A stretch of 64,000 nt of DNA, from positions 62,001 to 126,000 of the forward strand of contig NZ_JAEKMI010000014.1 in the NCBI RefSeq assembly GCF_020217485.1. The letters run 5' to 3'. Numbering within the stretch: position 1 is the stretch's first letter; every line of letters begins with the position of its first letter. The stretch comes from Mycobacterium sp. WUMAC-067. GTDB taxonomy: Bacteria > Actinomycetota > Actinomycetes > Mycobacteriales > Mycobacteriaceae. Positions 24,947-33,344 of this stretch are shown one piece after another. Both the position numbers and the translations under genes were made by a program. The notes below the pieces were generated by a model. It was not told the origin of the DNA. It ran no database searches and saw only the letters and a list, made by a program, of their open reading frames with translations.

Positions 24947-25968
24947 TAGGGTTCCGTGCACCTTCCTGCATCTGACCTGAAGATATTGGCGCGCACGGTC
25001 TTGCCATTGAGATCCGTACCGCGGAGCGCGAACTGGCAGATGTAGTACGGGATGGTGGCGCCGTTCACGCCGAGTCGGACCAGCTTGCGGTAGTTCCTCG
25101 GCGCCTTGGCGATTGCGGTCTCGAGGCGGTCCTTGTCGTTGTCGAGAATCGGTGCCAGTCGATTCAACTGAGCTATGGTGCCGGACAGCGGCGGACGGGC
25201 CTGGGCAAGCAGATCCGCCAGCGAGGCGGTTCCCTTGTCCAGGGCGTCAATCGCGGACCCGATCGTGTCGCGGTCATTCGACAATCCGCTGACAAGCTGC
25301 TCGAGGCGATCGATTGCGCCCGAGAACTGTTTGCCGTCCTTGGCCACCGTGCCGATCACGACGTTGAGGTTGTCGATCAGTTGCTGCACGGTTTGATCGT
25401 TGTCGGCCAAGGCGTTCGAGAACGACGTCGTCTTGGTGAACAGCGAGTCGATAGTCCCGCCCTGCCCCTGGAAGACCTGCAGCAGACCCGAGGTCAGCGC
25501 GTTGACATCGTGCGCATTCAGGCCCTGCGTAACGGGTTTCAGTCCGCCGAGCAGTAGATCGAGGTCGAGCGCGGGCGCGGTGCGGCTGACGGGAATCTGA
25601 CCACCGGCGGGCAGGCGTTTGGGCGAGCCCGGACCATCGAGCAGTTCGAGGTAGCGGTCGCCCACCAGGTTCAGGTAGCGGACCGCCGCCCTGCTGCCCT
25701 CGGTGAGGACGACGTTGCGGTCGGCGTCGAACTTCACCACAACTTTTTTGTCGGGCCGCAACGAAACGCTGTCGACCGTGCCGACTCGAATCCCGGCGAC
25801 GCGCACCGACTCGCCCGGCTTCAGCCGCGACACGTCGTTGAACACTGCCGAATACCCGGTCGTCGCACCCGTTCGGTACTGGCCGAAGATGAAGAACAGG
25901 AAGGCGGTCAGCACCGCCATCACGACTGTAAAGGTCGCGAACTTGATGAGCGTTGCGCGCGTTCTCAT
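24946..25968 (-). CDS. mceB: Mce family protein, MceB position
   Basis: A 340-residue Mce protein with anchor LIKFATFTVVMAVLTAFLFFIF and MCE domain (YSAVFNDVSRLKPGESVRVAGIRVGTVDSV). It is the shortest of the six, as is usual for B subunits, and ends with a Cys pair (YYICQF, AGRCTEP). I chose ATG 25968, overlapping the mceA stop by ATGA. The frame further upstream runs inside mceA. Confidence 0.85.
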   Translation of the reverse strand: MRTRATLIKFATFTVVMAVLTAFLFFIFGQYRTGATTGYSAVFNDVSRLKPGESVRVAGIRVGTVDSVSLRPDKKVVVKFDADRNVVLTEGSRAAVRYLNLVGDRYLELLDGPGSPKRLPAGGQIPVSRTAPALDLDLLLGGLKPVTQGLNAHDVNALTSGLLQVFQGQGGTIDSLFTKTTSFSNALADNDQTVQQLIDNLNVVIGTVAKDGKQFSGAIDRLEQLVSGLSNDRDTIGSAIDALDKGTASLADLLAQARPPLSGTIAQLNRLAPILDNDKDRLETAIAKAPRNYRKLVRLGVNGATIPYYICQFALRGTDLNGKTVRANIFRSDAGRCTEP

Positions 25969-27242
25969 CCCTGTTGTCCGATCTGGGCGGGGTTGCGCGG
26001 CGGGCCGGCGATCGGCCCGTACAACAGCTGCTTCAGCCCGTCGAAGTTGAGCAGCAGCTGTGGGTTTCCATAGTTCACCGGGTCGGCGCCCGTATCGGCA
26101 ATCAATTGCGGCGGGGCGGTATTGAACGGCAGCTTCGGCAGGCCCACACACTGCGGGCCGCCCGTCGCCGCGACCTTGGGCAGGTTCGTCGGATACCGAT
26201 AACGTTCGGCGCCCCACGTGAGACTCGCCGAGATATTGATGCTCGGTTCCGACAACGGCGCCCCGTGCGATATCTGTACGAGCCCGGCGAATGCGCAGTT
26301 GAGCGCGGGGGCGTACTCGTTGGTCAGATCGGTGGTCGGCGCCAGCAGATGCACCACATCCGTCAGCGGTTGACGGTTCGTCGACAAGACGTCGTTGCCG
26401 ATGTCGGCCAGGCCGATCGCGCTGATCAGCAACGCATCCAAATTGCGTTGCTCGTCGACAATCGTCTTGCTGATCCGCGTCGCGTTGGAGGCGGTCTTCA
26501 TCAGGTCGGGCGCCGCGTCGGCATAGGCGTTGGACACCACCGGTAAGACCGAAAGGTCATGCCTGAAAGCGGGCAGGCTCGGCTCCAGCTTGGCGAGAAA
26601 GGAATCCAGGTCGCTCAGCGATTGGCCGAGCTGTGGACCCCGCCCACTGAACGCCTGTGCCAGCGCACCCAGCGACTCGTTGAGCTTCGGCGGGTCGATG
26701 TGACTCAGGACCGACACCAGTTGCTGGAACACCGTGTTGATTTCGACCATGACGTGCTGGCCCTGCAGCGTCTGGCCGCTGCGGAGCCGCTGCGCCGAGG
26801 GTTGGGCAGGCTCTACGAGAAGGATGGACTTGGCGCCGAACACCGTTGACGACGCGATGTCGACGAGCACGTTGCCGGGGATGAAGTGCAACTGGGACGG
26901 GTCCATCGCCAAGTGAATGGCCGCCAGGCCGTTGGGCAGCGAGTCGATCGAGGCGACCTTGCCCACCTGCACGCCGCGCATCTTGACCTTGGCGTCCGGG
27001 TTCATGACCAGGCCGGCTCGTTGCGAAATCACGGTCACCGGCACGGTTTCGGTGAAAGAGCCCCGAAACAGACCAATGGCAACGGCGACGATCACGGCGA
27101 CCACGACGACGGTCGCCAATCCGGCCAGGGGGCGCGCATACGATTGCGCCCCGAAGTTGCCACCCGGTGACGCCGCGACAGGCGCTGCGCTGCTGGCTGT
27201 TTCCGAACGGTCGATAGGGCCGGGCCCGAGGCGGTTCGTCAC
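25965..27242 (-). CDS. mceA: Mce family protein, MceA position
   Basis: A 425-residue Mce protein from GTG 27242. A 38-residue Ser/Ala/Gly-rich cytoplasmic tail precedes the span LATVVVVAVIVAVAIGLF and the MCE domain (VTVISQRAGLVMNPDAKVKMRGVQVGKVASI). The helical segment and a C-terminal domain with two Cys (LNCAFAG, PQCVGL) follow. It is the founding Mce subunit, forming a heterohexamer with MceB-F on the YrbE permease. It lies 15 bases after yrbEB. Confidence 0.87.
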   Translation of the reverse strand: MTNRLGPGPIDRSETASSAAPVAASPGGNFGAQSYARPLAGLATVVVVAVIVAVAIGLFRGSFTETVPVTVISQRAGLVMNPDAKVKMRGVQVGKVASIDSLPNGLAAIHLAMDPSQLHFIPGNVLVDIASSTVFGAKSILLVEPAQPSAQRLRSGQTLQGQHVMVEINTVFQQLVSVLSHIDPPKLNESLGALAQAFSGRGPQLGQSLSDLDSFLAKLEPSLPAFRHDLSVLPVVSNAYADAAPDLMKTASNATRISKTIVDEQRNLDALLISAIGLADIGNDVLSTNRQPLTDVVHLLAPTTDLTNEYAPALNCAFAGLVQISHGAPLSEPSINISASLTWGAERYRYPTNLPKVAATGGPQCVGLPKLPFNTAPPQLIADTGADPVNYGNPQLLLNFDGLKQLLYGPIAGPPRNPAQIGQQG

Positions 27243-27257
27243 GTCAGGTCTCCTCCC

Positions 27258-28106
27258 CTACCCGGACAAGTTGAAGTTGCCGTTGGAGCCGTAAATCGAC
27301 AGCGAGACCAGCAGCGTCACGGATACCACCACGACCAGCGAGGTGCGTACCGCGTTGCCGGTCGCGACGCCGACACCAGCCGGGCCGCCGGAGGCAAAGT
27401 AACCGAAGTAGGTATGGATCAACAAGACGGTCAGCGCCATCAAAACGGCTTGCAGGAATGACCACAACAAGTCGATGGGGTTGAGGAACGTGGTGAAGTA
27501 GTGCTGATACAAACCGCTCGACTGACCGAACATGAACACCGTGATGAACTGACTGGCGATGAAAGACAGGATGACGGCGATGGAATAAAGCGGGGTCACG
27601 GCGAGCATCCCCGCGACGATTCGGGTGCTGACCAGATACGAAACCGGCCGGATGGCCATGGATTCCAGCGCGTCGATTTCTTCGTTGATCCGCATGGCAC
27701 CCAGCTGCGCGGTCACGCCGGCGCCGAATGTGGCCGCCAAACCGATCCCCGCGACGATCGGTGCGGCGATTCGCACGTTGATGAAGGCCGAGAGGAATCC
27801 GGTCAGCGCCTCGATGCCGATATTGCCCAGCGAGCTATAGCCTTGGACAGCCAGCACGCCACCGGCGGCGAGCGTCATGAAGCCGACGATTCCGAGCGTC
27901 CCGCCGATCATCGCCAATGTCCCTGCACCCATGCTGATTTCGGCGATGAGACGAATGATCTCGCGGCGGTAGTGGGCAGCCGCGAACGGCACCCCGGCGA
28001 GCGCCCTGGCGTAGAACAGCGTGTGATCGCCGATCCGGCTCAGCGTGCTGACGGGCTTCCCCAGCTGTCGCGTCAGGCGCGGGTAGGTAGCGCGTAGGGC
28101 TGTCAC
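27258..28106 (-). CDS. yrbEB: YrbE-type (MlaE) permease B of the Mce importer
   Basis: A 282-residue integral membrane permease from GTG 28106. It carries the MlaE family signature and the ATPase-coupling helix motif NEEIDALESMAIRPVSYLVSTR, with about five to six spans. It pairs with YrbEA as the inner-membrane core of the Mce ABC importer. The ATPase MceG is normally encoded elsewhere and none is in this window. Confidence 0.88.
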   Translation of the reverse strand: MTALRATYPRLTRQLGKPVSTLSRIGDHTLFYARALAGVPFAAAHYRREIIRLIAEISMGAGTLAMIGGTLGIVGFMTLAAGGVLAVQGYSSLGNIGIEALTGFLSAFINVRIAAPIVAGIGLAATFGAGVTAQLGAMRINEEIDALESMAIRPVSYLVSTRIVAGMLAVTPLYSIAVILSFIASQFITVFMFGQSSGLYQHYFTTFLNPIDLLWSFLQAVLMALTVLLIHTYFGYFASGGPAGVGVATGNAVRTSLVVVVSVTLLVSLSIYGSNGNFNLSG

Positions 28107-28132
28107 GATCTGTCCTTACACCTCCTTCGTAA

Positions 28133-28939
28133 TTACTTGGCCGCAAACCGGATGCCGATAGCGGTGACAACGACGTTGACGACCATCAGGGACATGAACG
28201 CATACACCACCGTTTCGTTGACGGCGTTGCCGACGGCCTTGGCGCCGCCGCCGGTGATCGTCAACCCGCGATAGCACGCGACCAGTCCGGCGATCAGGCC
28301 GAAAAGCGCTGCCTTGACGCAAGAAATGATCACTTCCGGCACGCCGGTGAGCAGGGTGATGCCGGCGGCGAACGCGCCAGGGTTGACATCTTGAATGAAC
28401 ACCGAGAAGGCATAGCCGCCGACGATGCCGATGATGACGACCAGACTGTTCAGCAACAGGGCCACCAGCCCCGCGGCCAGCATGCGCGGAGTCACCAGGC
28501 GCTGCACCGGATTGATGCCAAGCACCTCCATCGCGTCGATCTCTTCGCGGATGGTTCGCGACCCCAAGTCCGCGCACATCGCCGTGGAGCCGGCGCCCGC
28601 CACGATCAAAACGGTCACCATGGGGCCGATCTGAGTGACGGCACCGAACGCTGCACCCGCACCGGAAAGGTCCGCGGCACCGAGTTCTCGCAACAAGATG
28701 TTGAGGGTAAAGCTGACCAGAACGGTGAACGGGATGGCCACCAACAACGTCGGCGCAATGGCGACACGTGCGATGAACCACGATTGTTCGAGAAACTCAC
28801 GCCACTGGAACGGGCGTTGGAACAAGAACTTGACCGCGTCCGCCGACATCGCGAACAATCCGCCGATCGCCTGCGCCGGTTTGGAGCCGCGCCCCAACAC
28901 GATCCCGGGTGACCAGCGGTCAGCACCTTTACTCGCCAT
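28133..28939 (-). CDS. yrbEA: YrbE-type (MlaE) permease A of the Mce importer
   Basis: A 268-residue MlaE-family permease. The coupling motif is REEIDAMEVLGINPVQRLVTPR. The spans VLVSFTLNILLRELGAADLSGAG and ETVVYAFMSLMVVNVVVTAIGIR resemble what I recall of YrbE4A, but with clear divergence and an added N-terminal tail. The operon is therefore mce4-like or one of the nontuberculous-specific mce types rather than mce4 itself. It is the first gene of the eight-gene operon. ATG 28939. Confidence 0.88.
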   Translation of the reverse strand: MASKGADRWSPGIVLGRGSKPAQAIGGLFAMSADAVKFLFQRPFQWREFLEQSWFIARVAIAPTLLVAIPFTVLVSFTLNILLRELGAADLSGAGAAFGAVTQIGPMVTVLIVAGAGSTAMCADLGSRTIREEIDAMEVLGINPVQRLVTPRMLAAGLVALLLNSLVVIIGIVGGYAFSVFIQDVNPGAFAAGITLLTGVPEVIISCVKAALFGLIAGLVACYRGLTITGGGAKAVGNAVNETVVYAFMSLMVVNVVVTAIGIRFAAK

Positions 28940-29307
28940 GGGAACAACGCCCTTTCGGCATTACGAGACTGCCAGTCTTGTTCCTGCGCAAGGCCTGCGG
29001 TAGATTCGGCAGAACCGGCCCCCACAAGGGCGTGCCGCCGACGGCGAAAAGCTCAGCGGGCGGCCGCATTTCGGAATTGACGTCCGATCCGACAGCGACC
29101 TCGCTCACGCCAGTCCTCCGTTCTGCTGCGGGAGTTGGCGCTGCAAGACGGGGGGCCCCACGTCTTGAAGCGTCCGGCGATTATGACTCATGCCGCGTCC
29201 AGAGGGAACGAAAAAGGCATAACCGTTATCGGACCTCGCAACATCAGAACGCCGGCGCAGGGCGGTTGGATCGCAACAACAATCTTCGGCATCGGCAAAC
29301 TCCAGTC
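28940..29307. promoter_or_regulatory. mce operon upstream region (368 bases, no gene)
   Basis: No convincing coding sequence is seen. Two short palindromes stand out: AGACTG-c-CAGTCT (28966-28978), 27 bases before the yrbEA ATG, and ATAAC-c-GTTAT (29219-29229). The first is placed to act as a repressor site for the mce operon (GntR or TetR type). The rest is ordinary GC-rich spacer after the CaiB-type gene, which lies upstream on the same strand. Confidence 0.4.
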
Positions 29308-30513
29308 CTAGGTGACGGCGCCGGCCGTCTTGAGCTCGATGATGCGGTCCCAATCGAGTCCGAGTTCCATCAATATTTCGTCGGTCTGCTCAGCGAACCC
29401 GGGGGCCGGTCCGGTCTGTGGCGCTGCGACGTCGAACTGTACCGGGTTGGCAACCAACTCGAGCTCACCCGCTTGCACCATGTACTCGTTCGAGCGGATC
29501 TGCGCGTCGTCGACGGCTTGCAGGGTGTCCTGCACCGGCGCCCACGGCCCGGAGAGCGTGGCGAAGCGTTCGCTCCACTCGGCCAGCGTGCGGCCTGCGA
29601 TGGCCTTGGTCAGTAGCTCCACCGCATCCGCCGTGTTGGCGGCGATCTTCTCCACCGTGGCGAAGCGCGGGTCGTCCGCCAGCTCCGGCAGGTCGACGTG
29701 CCGGCACACGTCAGCCCAGAACTTGGTGGGCTGCATCATCACAAAGGAGATGTAGCGCCCGTCGGATGTCGTGTACAGCCCCACCAACGGATTGTTGGGG
29801 GCGCCGTGCACGCCGGGCGGGGGCGCCTCGAGCCGCTGCCCCAGATGCTTGGTCAGCGCCACGGTGTGCCCCATCGACCACAACCCGCTGCCCAGCAGTG
29901 ACACGTCGACGACGGACGGTTCGCCGGTGCGCTCCCGTTTGAGCAGCGCCGCCGCGATGCCGCCGGCGAGGTTGGTCCCCGAGATGGTGTCGCCGTAGGC
30001 GGGCCCGGGCGGGGCGATCATCCCGGGCATCCCGGCGGGAGTGATGGTCGCCGCGGTTCCGGCCCGGCACCAGAAGGCGGTCATGTCGTAGCCACCCTTC
30101 TCCGCCTCGGCGCCGCGCGGGCCGAGTGCGCTGCCGCGGGCGTAGATGATGTTCGGGTTGACCGTACGAATGTCGTCGACGTCGATGCCGAACTTGTTCC
30201 GATGAGCGGGAAGGAAGCTGGTGAGGAACACATCAGACCGGCGGGCCAGCTCGTAGAGCACTTCCTTGCCCTCGGGCACCGACATGTCCAGCCCGATGCT
30301 GCGCTTGCCGCGGTTGGCGTGCTCGATGTTGGGGTTGGGATCGCCTTCGACGCGCAACATCCCGGTCTGGCGGAGCCCGCGCTGCGGATCGCCGGTCACC
30401 GCGTGCTCGACTTTGACCACGTCGGCGCCCCATTCGGCGAGCACCGCGCCGGCCGACGGGACGAACCCGTACATGGCGACTTCCAGGACCCGGATGCCCT
30501 CGAGCGGCCTCAC
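29308..30513 (-). CDS. CaiB/BaiF family III CoA transferase
   Basis: A 401-residue family III CoA transferase. It starts MRPLEGIRVLEVAMYGFVPSAGAVLAEWGADVVKVEH. The catalytic Asp is in EKGGYDMTAFWCRAG, and YGDTISGTNLAGGIAAAL follows. These enzymes move CoA between acids, so it may activate a substrate without ATP. It overlaps the upstream aldehyde dehydrogenase by 4 bases. The two look like a unit in which an aldehyde is oxidised to an acid and then loaded with CoA. Confidence 0.85.
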   Translation of the reverse strand: MRPLEGIRVLEVAMYGFVPSAGAVLAEWGADVVKVEHAVTGDPQRGLRQTGMLRVEGDPNPNIEHANRGKRSIGLDMSVPEGKEVLYELARRSDVFLTSFLPAHRNKFGIDVDDIRTVNPNIIYARGSALGPRGAEAEKGGYDMTAFWCRAGTAATITPAGMPGMIAPPGPAYGDTISGTNLAGGIAAALLKRERTGEPSVVDVSLLGSGLWSMGHTVALTKHLGQRLEAPPPGVHGAPNNPLVGLYTTSDGRYISFVMMQPTKFWADVCRHVDLPELADDPRFATVEKIAANTADAVELLTKAIAGRTLAEWSERFATLSGPWAPVQDTLQAVDDAQIRSNEYMVQAGELELVANPVQFDVAAPQTGPAPGFAEQTDEILMELGLDWDRIIELKTAGAVT

Positions 30514-32057
30514 GCGCCCGCCCCCTTGGCCGGCACCGCGGGAACGGCAAACGTCTTGCGCTCCAGGAACTCTTCCAACCCTGCCACCCCCATCTCGCGG
30601 CCGACGCCGGACTGCTTGAAGCCCCCGAACGGGCTGTCGGCGCCGAAGTAGTTGCCGCCGTTGATCGAGAACGATCCGGTCCGGATCCGGCGCGCCACGG
30701 CCAGCGCCCGGTCCTGGTCGCGACTGAAGACCGCGCCCGCCAGTCCGTAGATCGAATTGTTGGCGATGCGCACCGCGTCGTCGTCATCGTCGAACGCGAT
30801 CACCGCGAGCACCGGCCCGAAGACCTCATCCTGTGCGATCTCGCTGTCGGGATCGACATTGGTCAGCAGCGTCGGCGCGTAGAAATAGCCGGGGTCGAGC
30901 CGCTTGCCCCCGGTGACCAGGGTCGCCCCGGCGGCCACGGCGCGCTGGACCATGCCATCGACTTTGTCCCGCTGCCGTTCGTTGATCAGCGGCCCCATGT
31001 AGGTCTTGGGGTCGGCCGGGTCGCCGTGGCTCACCTTGGCGAAGTTCTGCGCGATCAGGTCGACGATTTCGTCGTGGTGCGACCGGGGTACCAGCAGCCG
31101 GGACGTGAGCGCACAGCCCTGGCCCGCGTGGGTCACCATGCTGAAGGCCGCGAACAGCGCCGCGTTGGCGAAGTCGGCGTCGTCGAGCATGATCGCCGCC
31201 GACTTGCCGCCCAGTTCCAGAAAGACGCGCTTGACGGTCTCGCTGGCGGCGGCCATGATCTTGCGCCCGACCTCGGTCGATCCGGTGAAGGTGATGACGT
31301 CGACGTCCGGGCTGGTGGTCAGGGCGACCCCCGAAGCGGGATCCGACGAACTGAGCACGTTGACCACGCCGGCGGGAATGTCGGAGTGGTTGGCGATCAG
31401 CTCGCCGAGCGCCAGGGTGATCAGCGGCGTGTCCGGGGCGCCCTTGAGCACCACCGTGCATCCCGCGGCCAGCGCCGGTGCCAGCTTGGCGAGCGCGAGT
31501 TGGTTCGGATAGTTATAGGCGATGATGGCGCCCACCACCCCGGCGGCTTCCTTTTCCACCCAGCGGTGGTGCCGCATGCCCCGCGATTCCCGTTCGCCGA
31601 GGTCTTCGGAGAACTGGTAGGTGCGCAGCAGGTCCGCGTAGAAGCGCACGATGCCGATCGGCTCGTCGAGTTGGGCACCCTGGGTCAGCGCGCGGGTGGC
31701 GCCGACTTCGGCGATGGTGAGCTCACGCAACTCGTCGGCGTGCTCGACGAGTGCCCGATGCAGCTGGTCGAGGCAACGGATGCGCAATTCGACATCGGTG
31801 GGCCAGCTGGTGTCGTCGAACGCACGCCGCGCCGCCGCGATCGCCGCTTCGGCCTCTTCGGCTCCGGCGTCCGGTGCCTGCCCGATGACCGCACCCGTCG
31901 CGGGGTTGAGCGAAGGGAACGTCTTGCCGGTGGCAACGAGCCGGCCGTCGATCAACAGACGGCGGTCTGCGATTGACTCCAGGCCCGGCGCAGGCGCGGC
32001 ATCCGCGATGGTCGCTACTGACCCAGCGGCGGGTTCTGCCGTGTCCTGCGCAGGCAT
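30510..32057 (-). CDS. NAD(P)-dependent aldehyde dehydrogenase
   Basis: A 515-residue ALDH-superfamily enzyme. It has FTGSTEVGRKIM (cofactor), the general-base Glu in FLELGGKSAA, the nucleophile Cys in HAGQGCALTSR and the C-terminal PFGGFKQSGVGREMG. It should oxidise an aldehyde intermediate to the acid. The open frame extends to 32720 antisense to the SDR gene. I chose ATG 32057 (MPAQDTAEPAAG), which sits 30 bases from the operator at 32088. Confidence 0.88.
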   Translation of the reverse strand: MPAQDTAEPAAGSVATIADAAPAPGLESIADRRLLIDGRLVATGKTFPSLNPATGAVIGQAPDAGAEEAEAAIAAARRAFDDTSWPTDVELRIRCLDQLHRALVEHADELRELTIAEVGATRALTQGAQLDEPIGIVRFYADLLRTYQFSEDLGERESRGMRHHRWVEKEAAGVVGAIIAYNYPNQLALAKLAPALAAGCTVVLKGAPDTPLITLALGELIANHSDIPAGVVNVLSSSDPASGVALTTSPDVDVITFTGSTEVGRKIMAAASETVKRVFLELGGKSAAIMLDDADFANAALFAAFSMVTHAGQGCALTSRLLVPRSHHDEIVDLIAQNFAKVSHGDPADPKTYMGPLINERQRDKVDGMVQRAVAAGATLVTGGKRLDPGYFYAPTLLTNVDPDSEIAQDEVFGPVLAVIAFDDDDDAVRIANNSIYGLAGAVFSRDQDRALAVARRIRTGSFSINGGNYFGADSPFGGFKQSGVGREMGVAGLEEFLERKTFAVPAVPAKGAGA

Positions 32058-32087
32058 GCCGGTACCCCCTCGTGTGGTGACGATCAC

Positions 32088-32102
32088 GATAATTTCATTC
32101 TC
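32088..32102. promoter_or_regulatory. Operator, GATAAT-N3-ATTCTC (one mismatch)
   Basis: The site matches GAGAAT-N3-ATTCTC at 11 of 12 positions. It is 30 bases upstream of the aldehyde dehydrogenase ATG. On the minus strand it overlaps TATCGT, a possible -10. It shares the divergent gap with the site at 32265. Confidence 0.55.
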
Positions 32103-32264
32103 TTCCCCGGCGAATCTTACATTCGAGTTTCGATAATTCAAGAAAGTCTCAGGAATGAGATCCCGGTGCTGACCAGGGGCGCAAACGGCCAGAAGCTGCC
32201 GCCGCGACCCTCTCGACGCAGGCCGAACGCGGTTTCGCGGGCGTGTTGCACGCCACTCCGCGTG

Positions 32265-32279
32265 GAGAGTAGGGTTCTC
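32265..32279. promoter_or_regulatory. Operator-like site GAGAGT-N3-GTTCTC
   Basis: Ten of 12 positions match the operator, and the two changes are symmetric (A to G in each half), though they do not pair with each other. It lies 22 bases upstream of the SDR start, in the 244-base gap between the divergent ALDH-CaiB and SDR-ferredoxin-P450 operons. Confidence 0.4.
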
Positions 32280-32301
32280 ATAATTGTAAGGGAGATTCTT
32301 T

Positions 32302-33042
32302 GTGGCTGAAATGGGCCCCCGTCGGAGTAGAGGCCTCAACATGAAGACTGCGGTGGTCACCGGTGGCGGATCCGGCATCGGCCTTGCCGTCGTGCAGCGC
32401 CTACGCGCCGACGGCTTGAACGTCGCCACCATCGACTTGCGACCGTCGGACGCCGACCTCACCTTCACCGCCGACGTGACCGACCGGTCGCAGGTGGATG
32501 GGGCGCTGTCGGCCATCCGCGCCCAACTCGGCCCGGTGACGGTTCTGGTCAACGCCGCCGGGCTGGACGGCTTCAAGAAGTTCCACAACATCACCTTCGA
32601 GGACTGGCGGCGGGTGATCGACGTCAACCTCAACGGTGTCTTCCACACCGTCCAGGCGGTGCTGCCCGACATGGTCGAGGCCGGGTGGGGACGCATCGTC
32701 AATATCTCGTCGTCGAGCACACATTCCGGCGCGCCCTACATGAGTCACTACGTGGCGGCCAAGTCGGCGGTCAACGGCCTCACGAAGTCGCTGGCACTCG
32801 AGTACGGGCCCAAGGGCATCACGGTCAACGCCGTGCCGCCCGGCTTCATCGACACCCCGATGCTGCGCGCCGCCGAGAAGAACGGCTTCCTCGGCGACAT
32901 CGACGAGACCATCGCCCGGACCCCGGTCCGCCGCATCGGCACGCCCGAGGACATCGCCGCGGCATGCGCGTTTCTGGTGTCCGAGGAAGCCGGCTACATC
33001 ACCGGTCAGATCTTGGGCGTCAACGGCGGTCGCAACACCTGA
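32302..33042 (+). CDS. Short-chain dehydrogenase/reductase
   Basis: A 246-residue classical SDR. The Rossmann motif is TGGGSGIG, NAAG follows, and the catalytic Ser is in NISSSSTHSG with YVAAK (Tyr-x3-Lys). DLRPSDADL after strand 2 suggests NAD preference. It ends GQILGVNGGRNT. GTG 32302 is used because AAGGGAG lies 7 bases before it. ATG 32341 (MKTAVVTGG) is the alternative with a more typical N-terminus. It is the first gene of an operon with ferredoxin and P450. Confidence 0.87.
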   Translation: MAEMGPRRSRGLNMKTAVVTGGGSGIGLAVVQRLRADGLNVATIDLRPSDADLTFTADVTDRSQVDGALSAIRAQLGPVTVLVNAAGLDGFKKFHNITFEDWRRVIDVNLNGVFHTVQAVLPDMVEAGWGRIVNISSSSTHSGAPYMSHYVAAKSAVNGLTKSLALEYGPKGITVNAVPPGFIDTPMLRAAEKNGFLGDIDETIARTPVRRIGTPEDIAAACAFLVSEEAGYITGQILGVNGGRNT

Positions 33043-33099
33043 GCGGTGGCGATTCGTCAACGGTGCCCGGCAACCAGCATCAGGTGAGAGGAGACAGCC

Positions 33100-33297
33100 G
33101 TGAAGGTTTGGGTGGATTCGCAGCGGTGCCAGGGCCATACCCTGTGCGCGATGATCGCTCCGGATTCGTTTCAGCTCAGCGACATCGACGGCAGCTCGTC
33201 GGCAATCGACGAAGTGGTGCCCGCCGATCGGGAGGACCAGGTTCGGGAAGCGGCGCAGTCCTGCCCGGAGCAGGCCATCATGATCACCGAAGACTGA
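33100..33297 (+). CDS. P450-type small ferredoxin ([3Fe-4S], His variant)
   Basis: A 65-residue ferredoxin with the mycobacterial pattern CXX?XXC(X)nCP: Cys10, His13 at the variable position, Cys16, Cys55-Pro. The residue after Cys16+3 is Ala, so three cysteines are available, which fits a 3Fe-4S cluster. GTG 33100 follows GAGAGGAG. It lies 47 bases before the P450 and is its likely electron donor. Confidence 0.88.
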   Translation: MKVWVDSQRCQGHTLCAMIAPDSFQLSDIDGSSSAIDEVVPADREDQVREAAQSCPEQAIMITED

Positions 33298-33344
33298 GCC
33301 GGCACCGAAGTCCTGAGCAGCGAAACACTGAGGGAGACAGAGCG

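Noticed and set aside
25400..25440. Possible frameshift or broken gene in the mce cluster
   Set aside because: All eight reading frames are intact, with regular 1-4 base overlaps or short gaps.
29105..29353. 82-residue open frame on the minus strand upstream of mce
   Set aside because: Arg/Gly-rich with no conserved pattern, overlaps the end of the CaiB-type gene and lacks a Shine-Dalgarno sequence.
30510..32720. 736-residue open frame through the ALDH gene
   Set aside because: The 221 residues before ATG 32057 are antisense to the SDR gene and cross the divergent promoter.
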